Assembly (NCBI RefSeq): GCF_965216485.1
Contig: NZ_OZ244162.1
Location: 1,612,001-1,676,000 of the forward strand
DNA: 64,000 bases
Direction of reading: 5' to 3'
DNA from: Algiphilus sp965216485
Lineage (GTDB): Bacteria; Pseudomonadota; Gammaproteobacteria; Nevskiales; Nevskiaceae
Made by a program: the position numbers and the translations under genes. Shown in pieces: positions 1 to 8,300 of the stretch. How positions within the stretch are numbered: position 1 is the first letter of the stretch; every line of letters begins with the position of its first letter. The notes below the pieces were generated by a model. It saw nothing but the letters and a program-made list of their open reading frames with translations. It did no database searches and was not told the origin of the DNA.

Positions 1-1
1 G

Positions 2-628
2 CGCTTCTATCGCTTCATCCCGAGCGCGGCCGACTGGCCGATGGACGCCGACCGCCCGGCGCTGGAAGACGGCTTGCTGCAGGTGGCGGTGATCCCGAAT
101 GTGCTGGATTCGCGCGACATCGCCTTCGGCACCGCGCCCATGCCCATTGAATGGGTGGACGCACTGGCGCCGGAGGCGCCGCAGAGCGAGAACCGCATCG
201 AGGGCACCACGGTCTTCGCCGGGTCGGAGGGCATCTGGTACTTCGACGACATCGTCTACTTCACCTGCAAATCCGGCAACCGGGTATGGGCATTGAACAC
301 GGCCGACAACACCATCGAATTGATCTACGACGACGACGCCTTCGGCGGTGCCGATGCGCCGCTGCGCGGGGTCGACAACTGCGTCGTCTATAACGCCTCG
401 CGCGATCTGCTGGTGGCCGAGGATGGCGGTGACATGCGCATCAGCGCCATCGGCCCGGATGGGGTGGTCGCGCCCATCCTGCAGATCGTCGGGCAGGACA
501 ACTCCGAAATCACCGGTCCGGCCTTCAGCCCGGACGGCACCCGTCTGTACTTCAGCTCGCAGCGCGGAGGCCGCGGCAGTGGGGGTATCACCTACGAGGT
601 GCGTGGACCCTTCAACGCCAGCCGCTAG
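2..628 (+). CDS. PhoX-like (DUF839) phosphatase, C-terminal part; gene begins before the window
   Basis: The frame is open from the first bases of the window (first residues RFYRFIP) to a TAG at 626-628, so about 208 C-terminal residues are visible and the start lies upstream. The segment resembles the C-terminal half of the DUF839/PhoX protein at 5573-7123: both carry a PLRGVDN block, a SRDLLVAEDGG(D/N)M block and a GPAF(S/T)(P/A)DGTRLYF block in the same order, as expected for repeated beta-propeller blades. PhoX-family enzymes are exported phosphomonoesterases with Ca/Fe cofactors; whether this copy is active cannot be judged without its N-terminus. It is followed after 9 bases by the PhoD-like gene, so the two are probably co-transcribed. 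The paralogy is visible; substrate and activity are inferred. Confidence 0.85.
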   Translation, partial: RFYRFIPSAADWPMDADRPALEDGLLQVAVIPNVLDSRDIAFGTAPMPIEWVDALAPEAPQSENRIEGTTVFAGSEGIWYFDDIVYFTCKSGNRVWALNTADNTIELIYDDDAFGGADAPLRGVDNCVVYNASRDLLVAEDGGDMRISAIGPDGVVAPILQIVGQDNSEITGPAFSPDGTRLYFSSQRGGRGSGGITYEVRGPFNASR

Positions 629-637
629 CGATACGCC

Positions 638-2605
638 ATGGCCAGTAACCAGCAAGGCCGCGAAATCCGCGCGGCGCACATGCGCGAACGGCGTCAGCTG
701 ATCAAGATGCTCGGGGCCACGGCCTTCTTGACCGGGGTCAGCGGCTGTGGCGGCTCTGCCCCCGCCGATGGGACGGCACCACCACCGTCCGGCACGCCCG
801 GGGTGGGGGGCGGTGACGCGGGCCGCGCCATCGATTTCACCCTGCCCGAGGGCTGGGATTATCCCGCCGTGATCGAACTGTTGCCCTTCGGGCACGGCGT
901 CGCCTCGGGTGATCCGCTGGCCGATCGCGTCATCCTCTGGACGCGCGTGACCGTGCCCGACGCTGATGGCTGGCGTGCGGAACGGCCCCAGGGCCTGGAG
1001 GCCGTCGATGTGCGATGGGTGATCGCCACCGATCCGGGCCTGACCGATATCGTCGGCGGCGGTACGGTGCGCACCAGCCGGGCACTGGATTGGACGGTCA
1101 AGGTCGACGCGTCCGGCCTGTCGTCGGCGACCAGCTATTACTACGCCTTTGGTGCGCTGGGCCGCACCTCCATCGTCGGTCGTACCCGTACGGCACCGGC
1201 GCCGGGCGATGCGGTGGATGCGCTGCGCATCGCGCACGCAGCCTGTACCTCCTACTGGTCGATGGATTTCCATCCCTACAGCCGCATCGCCGAGCGCGAC
1301 GATCTCGACCTGTTCTGCCATGCCGGCGACCACGTCTATGAGTTCGTCGACACCAAGGGCTGGTATCGCGCGCGCAACGACCGCTTTGATCTCGAGGACG
1401 TCGACTTCCGCAAGTGGTTCGACGCCGAGGAGTGCGGCCGACGCTACGCGCTGTACTACAGCGACCCCGATCTGCTCAAGGCGCATCAATCGCTGCCCTT
1501 CGCGATCATGCCGGATCAGCACGACCTGGACGACGAGACCAATCCGGATACCGGCGTGACTTTCACCGAGGCCGAAGCGGCGCAGGTGTTCTGGCTCTGG
1601 ACCCCCTCCAGGCCGCCCCTGCCGGATGGCAGCGGGGCCTTCGGCCCGGCGCCATCGCCAGACAGCAACATCGCGGCCGTACCACGGGCGGCTGCGACTC
1701 AGCTCTACCGCGCGCTGCCCTATGGCGATCTGGGCGAGGTGCTGCTGATCGACATCCGGCGTCATCGCGACCCCGAGGCGCCCACGGCCTTGGAGCAGCT
1801 GCTCGGCGTTGCGCAGACGGCCTGGCTGAAGGCGCGCCTGCTGGATTCGGCGCAGCGCGGTGTCACCCATCGGGTCATCGTCAATCAGATCAATCTGTCG
1901 CAACTGCGCGTCTTCAACGTGCCGGTGCCGGGCGTGTTCGAAACCCTCGGCCTCGACCCAGACGGCCCGGAGCTGTACACCAGCGGCTGGGGTGGTCTGC
2001 CGGAGGCGCGGGACCAGCTCTATGGCTTTCTGCGTGACAACGGCATTGTCGACAACGTCGTCATGTCCGGAGACAGCCACGGCTGGTTTGCCTCTGACCT
2101 TGTGGAAACATCGGGTCTGCCCGCCTATGAGCCGCTCACCGGTGGCGGCACGCAGGGCGTTGTCGGCGTCGAGATCGTGCCCTCGGCCTTCGGGCGTCCG
2201 GGAGGCGGAGAGGTGGTGGCCGGTTCGCTGTACGAGGCGGCCAACGGCCGGCCGGTGCACGAGGACTACGAAAACTACCGTCGCATCTATGTACCGATGG
2301 GCAACGCCACCATGCGCCTGGTGGAACCCGCGGCACAGTTGGCCAATCCCAACCTGCGCTATTTCAACTGGCGCACCTATGGCTACGGGCTGGCCCATCT
2401 GACCAACAGCGAAGTCGTCTGCGAACTGTGGGAGGTGCCGGCGCCGGTACGCAGCGATGCGCAGACGCTGATCCGCCAGTTCCGCTCGGCTGTGGGGCGC
2501 CCGCATCTGGCGCGGGATTTCGCCGCCAATCCCACCAGCGGTCTGCGCACGGCAGCCGCACCCGATGCCGAACCGGCGCCGGCCACGGATCGGCTGACAG
2601 GATGA
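638..2605 (+). CDS. PhoD-like alkaline phosphatase, Tat lipoprotein
   Basis: Predicted 655-residue PhoD-family metallophosphatase. Near residues 16-33 there is a twin-arginine signal (RERRQLIKMLG) followed by a lipobox-like VSGC, so it is probably exported folded and lipid-anchored. The PhoD N-terminal fibronectin-like region holds FGHGVASGDPLADRVILWTR. Metal-binding signatures are visible as HAGDHVYE, MPDQHDLDDE (families more often show WDDHE here) and VVMSGDSHGWF. PhoD enzymes hydrolyse phosphate mono- and diesters using Ca/Fe. The first ATG (638) has no clear ribosome site; an internal ATG at 680 (MRERRQ) would place the twin arginines at the very N-terminus and is a good alternative. The stop overlaps the start of the next gene (ATGA), indicating translational coupling. 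Confidence 0.88.
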   Translation: MASNQQGREIRAAHMRERRQLIKMLGATAFLTGVSGCGGSAPADGTAPPPSGTPGVGGGDAGRAIDFTLPEGWDYPAVIELLPFGHGVASGDPLADRVILWTRVTVPDADGWRAERPQGLEAVDVRWVIATDPGLTDIVGGGTVRTSRALDWTVKVDASGLSSATSYYYAFGALGRTSIVGRTRTAPAPGDAVDALRIAHAACTSYWSMDFHPYSRIAERDDLDLFCHAGDHVYEFVDTKGWYRARNDRFDLEDVDFRKWFDAEECGRRYALYYSDPDLLKAHQSLPFAIMPDQHDLDDETNPDTGVTFTEAEAAQVFWLWTPSRPPLPDGSGAFGPAPSPDSNIAAVPRAAATQLYRALPYGDLGEVLLIDIRRHRDPEAPTALEQLLGVAQTAWLKARLLDSAQRGVTHRVIVNQINLSQLRVFNVPVPGVFETLGLDPDGPELYTSGWGGLPEARDQLYGFLRDNGIVDNVVMSGDSHGWFASDLVETSGLPAYEPLTGGGTQGVVGVEIVPSAFGRPGGGEVVAGSLYEAANGRPVHEDYENYRRIYVPMGNATMRLVEPAAQLANPNLRYFNWRTYGYGLAHLTNSEVVCELWEVPAPVRSDAQTLIRQFRSAVGRPHLARDFAANPTSGLRTAAAPDAEPAPATDRLTG

Positions 2606-5547
2606 CGAAACACGCCATGGATTCCCGCCGACGGTGGATGATGGTGTGCCTTGCCGGTCTGCTCAGCGCCTGCGGCAATGGCGTGTCCACGCCGGCTTCC
2701 GACAGTGGCGCGCCGCCAGGGAACAAGCCGTCGCCATCGCCGGGGGACACCCCCGCAGCACCTATCGAGGCGGTGGAGCTGTCGATGCAGCTGGCGGGCG
2801 CAGGGCAGGTGGTGTCCTCGCCACGCGGGCTGGACTGCACGCGCGATTGCGTCGGGACCCTGCCGCTCGACGGTGGGCTCACACTGGAAGCGGTGGCCGC
2901 CCGCGGATGGGTCTTCTCGCAATGGAGCGGGGACTGTACCCAGCGCATGGGCGCGGTCTGCAGTGTGGCCGAGTCTGCGCGCGCCACGGTGCAGGCACGC
3001 TTTGTGCGCGCCGAGGCCGCGCCTGTACCGGGCACCCGATTCTCCGGGGATATGCACACCCATTCCGACCACTCCAGCGACGGCAGCTTGGCGCGCCAGG
3101 CTGCCGACGACGCCGCACCGGGCAATATGCCGCTGGCCGACATCATCGCCCTGGTCGAAACCGCCCTCGATCTCGATTTTCTGCCCTTCACCGACCATCG
3201 CACCTACGACCAGCATTACGATCCCAACTGGCGTTCGGCGTCGGTCCTGCTGATTCCTGGCGAGGAGGCCAATGGGCGACCGCACGCCACCGTCCACGGC
3301 GGTATCGACACCATCGACCAGAACGCCAGCGTGGAAGGCGCTGCCGACAGCCGCGTGGTGCAGGAATCCATCTGGATGGCGCATAGCCAGGGCGCGGTCT
3401 GGGTGACCGCGCATCCGGATCGCGATTCCACCGACGACAACAATCAGCCCTCGCCCCGGGCCGATGCGGTGGGTGTGGACCTCGTCGAGGTCTGGAACCG
3501 CGCCGAGAACCCGGAAGCCGAAATCGCCTACGCCGAGAACCGCTGGAATGCGGGCTGGCGCTTCGGCGTGGCCGGGGCCAGCGACAACCATTTCAAGGAA
3601 CTGTGGGCACTGGGTGGCACGCCCGGTCGTCCGTCTACCGAGGTGCAGGCGGCTGTATTGAAGGAACGCGCGCTGCTGGATGCCATGCGCAGCGGCCGCA
3701 CCAGCATCTACTCGCGCGAGCGCGCCGCGCCGCGGCTGCGCCTCAGCGCCGATTTCGACGACGACCCGGATTTCGAAGTGCAGGCGGGTGACGAGGTCTT
3801 CGTGCCTGCCGGCACTCCGGGCCGTCTGCGCATCGAGGTGGTCAATGGTCTCGGTGCCCGCGTACTGGTCTATGCCGCACCGGGTCGATCGGCCGAGCCG
3901 ATCGCCGATCTGACGCCCACGGCCTTGATGAGCGAGACCTTCACCATCGAGGTCGCCGCTCCCGAAAGCCCGACCTGGTTTCGTGCCGAGGCGCGCAGTC
4001 TTGGCCTGGCCGAGCCCGCCAGCCTGCTCTTCGGGTTGCTGCTCGGGCCCGCCGAACTCGACAACGTCTTCCAGGAGCTGTTCGATCAGTTGCGCGCGGT
4101 GACCTCGCCCATCTTTGTCTCCGCCGCGCCGGCGTCGCCCCAGGGCGAGGCCACGCCGCCGCCCGACGCCGGCACGGACGACGGCGCGGAGTATGTGCTG
4201 GGTGCGCCGCAGGCCTACGCGGGCTTTGCCGACGCTGCCGTTTCCCAGGGTGCGCTGCATGTCGTGGCCGAAACCCACAGCGCCACGGCCACCCATGTGC
4301 AGTATCGCCGCCGGGATGCTGACGGCCGATGGCAGGAGCGACTGCACCTCACGCAGGAAGACACGGCGCGATTCCCGGCGGTGGACGCGCGGGGTGACAC
4401 AGTTGCGGTCGTATGGCAGGACGAACGCGCCGGCCAGATGCCGCGTCGGCCGGGCATCTTCGCGCGCATCAGCCGCGATGGCGGGCGCCAGTTCGGGCCG
4501 GAGATCACGGTGGCGCAACTCGACGGCATGGCGATGCATCCGGATGTGGCGGTCACTGCGGACGGGGAAGTGCATGTGGTCTGGCAGCAGATCCAGCCGG
4601 AGCGGCCTTTCGACGTCTTCACCGCGCGCATCGGTGCCGATGGTGCGCTGGCCGTGACCCGCAACCTCAGTGGGGCCGACAAGGCCTTCAATGCCGCCAA
4701 CCCCTTCGATTCGCGTACGGCACGTTATCCCGCCTCGGTGCATCCGGCGGTGAGCGTTGCACTGGACGGCACGGTCTGGGCGGCCTGGCAGGACAACCGT
4801 TTTGATCGCGACCCATTGTGGACCGGGCAGGCCAGCTACGGAGAAGGAACCGACCCGGACGACTGGCAGATCGCCGTGCGCGCCTTGGATGATGGGGCAG
4901 ACACCGTCTATCTAGGTGCGGCCGATGCGGCCGATCGCCATCCCGATCTCGGCTTTGATGATGCCGGCACGCTGCATGTGGTCTGGGACAGTAAGCCGCT
5001 GCAGGCGGCGGGCGTCAATCTGGCGGTGCTGGGCAGCCGTCGCGCCGCGGACAACCCGGTCTTCAGTACGCCGGAATCGATCAGCGCGCAGCCAGCGAGC
5101 AGCGCCACACGGCCGCGTTTGGGTCGTGGTGTGGATGGCACCGCGCGGGTAGCCTGGTTCGATTCGCGCAGCGTTGACTGGCGTTGGCGCGTGATGACGG
5201 CGCGCTTTGAAGACGGCTGGACATCGGGCAGCCTGATACCCAGCCGGGGCGTGAACACCTGGCCTGTGCCTGCCGGGGACAGGGTGGTCTTCGCCAGCAC
5301 GCGGAACGCCGAACGCCTGCAGCGCGACCGCACCCAGCAGATTTACGCGCTGAATACCGGCGCTGCGAAGACGAAGACGCTCAACCAGCAGGGCGCAGCG
5401 TTGGTGCCGGTCGATCTGGCGATCGGTTTCTGTGCCGACTGCAGCGACACCGCGGATTGCCACGCCGCGCACGCCCACCATCATCACGGGCAGTACGCAT
5501 CTATGGCGTCCCAAGCCCCCCGATTTGCTGTGCCCTACCGTCCGTAA
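2602..5547 (+). CDS. PHP/CehA-type metallohydrolase lipoprotein with C-terminal beta-propeller
   Basis: Predicted 981-residue surface or periplasmic lipoprotein. The signal peptide ends in LLSAC (around residue 25). A beta-rich domain with paired Cys (GLDCTRDC, GDCTQRMGAVC) matches the secreted bacterial-repeat/InlB-B type. A PHP-like metal-binding domain follows (GDMHTHSDHSSDGS, PFTDHRT, VTAHPDR, ASDNH), then several sialidase-like propeller blades with VAVVWQDER, VHVVWQQ and VWAAWQDNR. The C-terminus is Cys/His-rich (FCADCSDTADC then HAAHAHHHH). PHP domains of the CehA/McbA type hydrolyse phosphoester or carbamate bonds; the actual substrate is unknown. The start at 2602 overlaps the upstream stop; an in-frame ATG at 2617 is equally near the signal peptide. 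Its position between PhoD- and PhoX-type genes suggests a role in extracellular organophosphate use (inference). Confidence 0.75.
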   Translation: MTKHAMDSRRRWMMVCLAGLLSACGNGVSTPASDSGAPPGNKPSPSPGDTPAAPIEAVELSMQLAGAGQVVSSPRGLDCTRDCVGTLPLDGGLTLEAVAARGWVFSQWSGDCTQRMGAVCSVAESARATVQARFVRAEAAPVPGTRFSGDMHTHSDHSSDGSLARQAADDAAPGNMPLADIIALVETALDLDFLPFTDHRTYDQHYDPNWRSASVLLIPGEEANGRPHATVHGGIDTIDQNASVEGAADSRVVQESIWMAHSQGAVWVTAHPDRDSTDDNNQPSPRADAVGVDLVEVWNRAENPEAEIAYAENRWNAGWRFGVAGASDNHFKELWALGGTPGRPSTEVQAAVLKERALLDAMRSGRTSIYSRERAAPRLRLSADFDDDPDFEVQAGDEVFVPAGTPGRLRIEVVNGLGARVLVYAAPGRSAEPIADLTPTALMSETFTIEVAAPESPTWFRAEARSLGLAEPASLLFGLLLGPAELDNVFQELFDQLRAVTSPIFVSAAPASPQGEATPPPDAGTDDGAEYVLGAPQAYAGFADAAVSQGALHVVAETHSATATHVQYRRRDADGRWQERLHLTQEDTARFPAVDARGDTVAVVWQDERAGQMPRRPGIFARISRDGGRQFGPEITVAQLDGMAMHPDVAVTADGEVHVVWQQIQPERPFDVFTARIGADGALAVTRNLSGADKAFNAANPFDSRTARYPASVHPAVSVALDGTVWAAWQDNRFDRDPLWTGQASYGEGTDPDDWQIAVRALDDGADTVYLGAADAADRHPDLGFDDAGTLHVVWDSKPLQAAGVNLAVLGSRRAADNPVFSTPESISAQPASSATRPRLGRGVDGTARVAWFDSRSVDWRWRVMTARFEDGWTSGSLIPSRGVNTWPVPAGDRVVFASTRNAERLQRDRTQQIYALNTGAAKTKTLNQQGAALVPVDLAIGFCADCSDTADCHAAHAHHHHGQYASMASQAPRFAVPYRP

Positions 5548-5572
5548 TGGGCGGCTGACTGGAGACAACGCC

Positions 5573-7123
5573 ATGCACCGACGTCATTTCCTTCACACCG
5601 GACTCGCCGTAGCCGGCACCTTTGGCCTGGGCGATGCCTTCTGGCAGCGCGCCTACGGGGCGCCCGCCCAGCCCGGGAAAAGCCCCTATGGTCCCTTGCT
5701 CGGGCCGGATGAGAACGGTCTCTATCTGCCGGCCGGCTTTCGATCGCGCAAGCTCGCCGAAGCCTATTCGCCAGTGGCGCTGGCCGGCGGCGGCATGTCG
5801 GACTACGTCTGGCACCGTGCGCCGGATGGCGGGGCGGTGTTCCCGCAGGAGGATGGAGGCTGGATCTATGTCTCCAATTCCGAGGTGCCCATCATTGCCG
5901 ATGAATGCGCGGACGACCTGCGTTCCCGTTTCTGTGAGGATCAGGGCGGGGTCGGCGCCTTGCGCTTCGATGTGGAAGGCAATCTCGTGGACGCGTACCC
6001 GATCCTGCAAGGCACCAATAACAACTGTGCCGGCGGTCCGACGCCCTGGGGCACCTGGCTGTCCTGCGAGGAGAACTTCTTCGGCTTCGTCTACGAATGC
6101 GATCCGACGCGCCTGAATGCGTCGCGCCGCATCGTGCCGATGGGGCAATTCAACCACGAGGCGGCCGCCGTCGACCCGGTTGGCAAGCAGGTCTACATGA
6201 CCGAGGACACCGGTGACGGCGCCTTCTACCGCTATACACCGGACAATTACCCGGACCTGTCGCGGGGCACGCTGGAAGTGCTGGTGCTCGACGAGGAGGA
6301 TGCGCCGGAACGGCGCGACTATTCGCAGGCCATCGACGCCTGGCTCTCGCAGAACCCGGGCGCCGATCATCACGACATCCCGTGGCGCTCGATCATGCCG
6401 GAGCTGCGCGAGACCCGGACCGGCCGCGTTCGCTGGGAGCGCATCCGCAATCCGCTCGGCATCCCGCTTCCAACGCGCTATCAGGTCTCGAATGCCGCGG
6501 TCTTCGACGGCGGCGAGGGCTGCTGGTTCGACTCGGGCAAGGTCTATTTCACGACCAAGGGCACCAATCGCGTCTGGGTCTACGACACGGTGACGCAGCG
6601 CATCGACATCCTCTACGACGCCAGCACGGCCGGCGAGAACACGCCGCTGCGCGGCGTCGATAACCTCACCGTGCATCCCAACAGCCGCGACCTGCTCGTG
6701 GCCGAGGACGGCGGCAATATGGAACTGGTGCTGATCACGCACGAAACGCGCACGGTCGCGCCCTTCCTGCGCTATCCGGTGCCGCATTCCGAGCTGGCGG
6801 GGCCGGCCTTCACCGCCGATGGCACACGTCTTTATTTCGCCAGTCAGGGCAAGCGCCACACTGTCGACGAAGCCACCGGGCAGGAAGTGCGCGGTGAGAT
6901 CTTCGAGATCACCGGCCCCTTCCGCCAGGGCGTGCCGGATGACGACGGCGGCGCGATGGACCCGATTGCACCGCCCGCACCGGGAGGCGGCAGTGCCTCT
7001 GCATCCGCTGGCAGTGGCGCACTGGCGGGGTCGGCGCTTGCTCTTGGCGGTGCCGCCTGGCTGGCGCGTCGCCTCGCCCGGCGTGCCGAGCAGGCGGCAC
7101 GGAAGGACTCGGACCGGACCTGA
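5573..7123 (+). CDS. PhoX-like (DUF839) alkaline phosphatase with C-terminal membrane tail
   Basis: 516 residues. The N-terminus MHRRHFLHTGLAVAG is a Tat-type signal. Family motifs are TPWGTWLSCEEN, GQFNHEAAAVDP and VYMTEDTGDGAFYRY, followed by propeller blades shared with the partial gene at 2-628. The last ~45 residues form a Gly/Ser-rich linker, one hydrophobic segment (about GSALALGGAAWLA) and an Arg cluster (RRLARRAEQAAR). That layout resembles a C-terminal sorting signal of the GlyGly-CTERM kind, or a simple membrane anchor. The ATG at 5573 was chosen because GGAG lies 8 bases upstream and the signal peptide begins there. It is the last gene of the phosphatase cluster, followed by a bidirectional terminator at 7156-7182. 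Phosphatase activity is inferred from family. Confidence 0.85.
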   Translation: MHRRHFLHTGLAVAGTFGLGDAFWQRAYGAPAQPGKSPYGPLLGPDENGLYLPAGFRSRKLAEAYSPVALAGGGMSDYVWHRAPDGGAVFPQEDGGWIYVSNSEVPIIADECADDLRSRFCEDQGGVGALRFDVEGNLVDAYPILQGTNNNCAGGPTPWGTWLSCEENFFGFVYECDPTRLNASRRIVPMGQFNHEAAAVDPVGKQVYMTEDTGDGAFYRYTPDNYPDLSRGTLEVLVLDEEDAPERRDYSQAIDAWLSQNPGADHHDIPWRSIMPELRETRTGRVRWERIRNPLGIPLPTRYQVSNAAVFDGGEGCWFDSGKVYFTTKGTNRVWVYDTVTQRIDILYDASTAGENTPLRGVDNLTVHPNSRDLLVAEDGGNMELVLITHETRTVAPFLRYPVPHSELAGPAFTADGTRLYFASQGKRHTVDEATGQEVRGEIFEITGPFRQGVPDDDGGAMDPIAPPAPGGGSASASAGSGALAGSALALGGAAWLARRLARRAEQAARKDSDRT

Positions 7124-7155
7124 GGTCTCAGCCGAACTGCCATGCCATCAACGCA

Positions 7156-7182
7156 AAAGGGCGCGCCATGGGCGCGCCCTTT
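7156..7182. terminator. Bidirectional intrinsic terminator between convergent genes
   Basis: A perfect 12-bp inverted repeat (AAAGGGCGCGCC / GGCGCGCCCTTT) with a three-base loop lies between the convergent phoX-like and ompW-like genes. The A/T ends give short U runs on either transcript, so it can serve both strands. Confidence 0.8.
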
Positions 7183-7201
7183 GGTATCGCGTGCGCAGGA
7201 A

Positions 7202-7906
7202 TCAGAAGCGGTAACCGGCGCCCACCATGACCACCCAGGGGTCGATATCGACGTCGACCTTGGTCTTGCCGTCGTCACTCGGATCGTTCGGATCGCCCTT
7301 GAAGTTGATCGTGGCCGTGGTGTCGATATCGATCCACCAGACCGCCAGGTTCAGCACGATGTTGGGCGAGAAGTCCCAGTCCAGGCCGACCTGGAAGGCC
7401 GCACCGATGCTGTCATCCAGGTCCACGTCCGACTCGCCGAGCGCGCCTTCCAGGCTCTCGCTGCTGCTCTCGTCGAAGAAGAGCGTGTAGTTCACGCCGA
7501 CGCCCGCGTAGGGGTGGAAGCGCTCGCTCTGCAGCGGGATATGGATGTTCGCCAGCAGAGTCGGGGGCAGATGCGTGACCTCGGCAATCTTGCCGAGGCC
7601 GCCCAGATCCGGGCCGGTGGCATTGACGTCGTGCGTGAAGGGCGAGGCGCCCAGCAGATCGACACTGAACAGATCCGTCACCATGTAGGTGATGGACAGG
7701 CCGGCGGCAAAGGCGTCATCCACTTCGACGCCGTTCCCGGGAAAGCCCTGCACGTCGCCGCTGGTGTCATTAGGAGAGACCCAGGCACCGCCAGCACGTA
7801 CGATCAAATCGCCGGCCTTGTGCGCATGGGCAAGGGGCGTCATGCCCAGCAGGGCAGCGAGGCTGATCGCGGGGATCAGTTGGGCGAAGCGGTGTTGCGT
7901 TTTCAT
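7202..7906 (-). CDS. ompW: OmpW-family outer membrane protein
   Basis: 234 residues with an N-terminal signal peptide (cleavage after about residue 28, PLAHA-H). The mature start GDLIVRAGGAWVSPND is the typical OmpW opening strand, and the protein ends in a C-terminal Phe (GAGYRF), the signature recognised by the BAM machinery. OmpW forms an eight-stranded barrel with a hydrophobic channel and is often regulated by oxygen and osmolarity. The loop regions (for example DESSSESLEGALGESDVDLD) are strikingly acidic, which could reflect a saline habitat (inference). It is monocistronic and ends at the shared terminator with the upstream cluster. A FNR/Anr-like palindrome lies about 150 bases upstream. 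Confidence 0.9.
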   Translation of the reverse strand: MKTQHRFAQLIPAISLAALLGMTPLAHAHKAGDLIVRAGGAWVSPNDTSGDVQGFPGNGVEVDDAFAAGLSITYMVTDLFSVDLLGASPFTHDVNATGPDLGGLGKIAEVTHLPPTLLANIHIPLQSERFHPYAGVGVNYTLFFDESSSESLEGALGESDVDLDDSIGAAFQVGLDWDFSPNIVLNLAVWWIDIDTTATINFKGDPNDPSDDGKTKVDVDIDPWVVMVGAGYRF

Positions 7907-8057
7907 TGCTATGACCTTTTGTGTTGCTCATCGCGAGTTCTCGGTCTCCACGCCCTTTTTCGTCCGAGTCGCGCGGATGACCACCTGCCCCCAGCGCGCG
8001 CTTGCGCGACGCATCCCAAGGCGTGCACAGCATCGCGGTCGGCGCCCTGTTTGCGCC

Positions 8058-8071
8058 TTGACCCAGGTCAA
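8058..8071. promoter_or_regulatory. FNR/Anr/Dnr-like palindrome upstream of ompW
   Basis: TTGACCCAGGTCAA fits the TTGAY-N4-RTCAA pattern of Crp/FNR-family anaerobic regulators. The rest of the 394-base gap 7907-8300 holds no convincing gene; it should contain the promoters of ompW (minus) and of the photolyase-like gene (plus). OmpW is FNR-controlled in enterobacteria; control here is inference. Confidence 0.4.
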
Positions 8072-8300
8072 GGCTTCGTCAAGGCCGTGTGTCGGCTGAA
8101 GTCCAGCGTTCGGCGATGCAGGCAACGACGAAGGCAGTGCGACGACGGGCGTGCGTGGCGGCATTTCCCGGAAGTTCTACAGACGGTGATGCCGATGGAC
8201 CGCACAGAAGGCACCGCGCCAGACTGCCTGTGATCCCCAAACCCAAAGCCAGCGATGCGATCAAGCAGCGCTTGGGCAGCGCTTCGGAGCGATATCATTC

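Noticed and set aside
2383..4743. A 786-codon minus-strand frame opposite the PhoD/PHP genes
   Set aside because: The plus-strand proteins have clear signal peptides and motifs; the antisense product shows only Arg/Gly/His-rich composition without a family.
7907..8300. Several short frames in the ompW-photolyase gap
   Set aside because: Arg/Pro-rich products without conserved features or ribosome sites; the region is better read as two promoters plus a regulatory palindrome.
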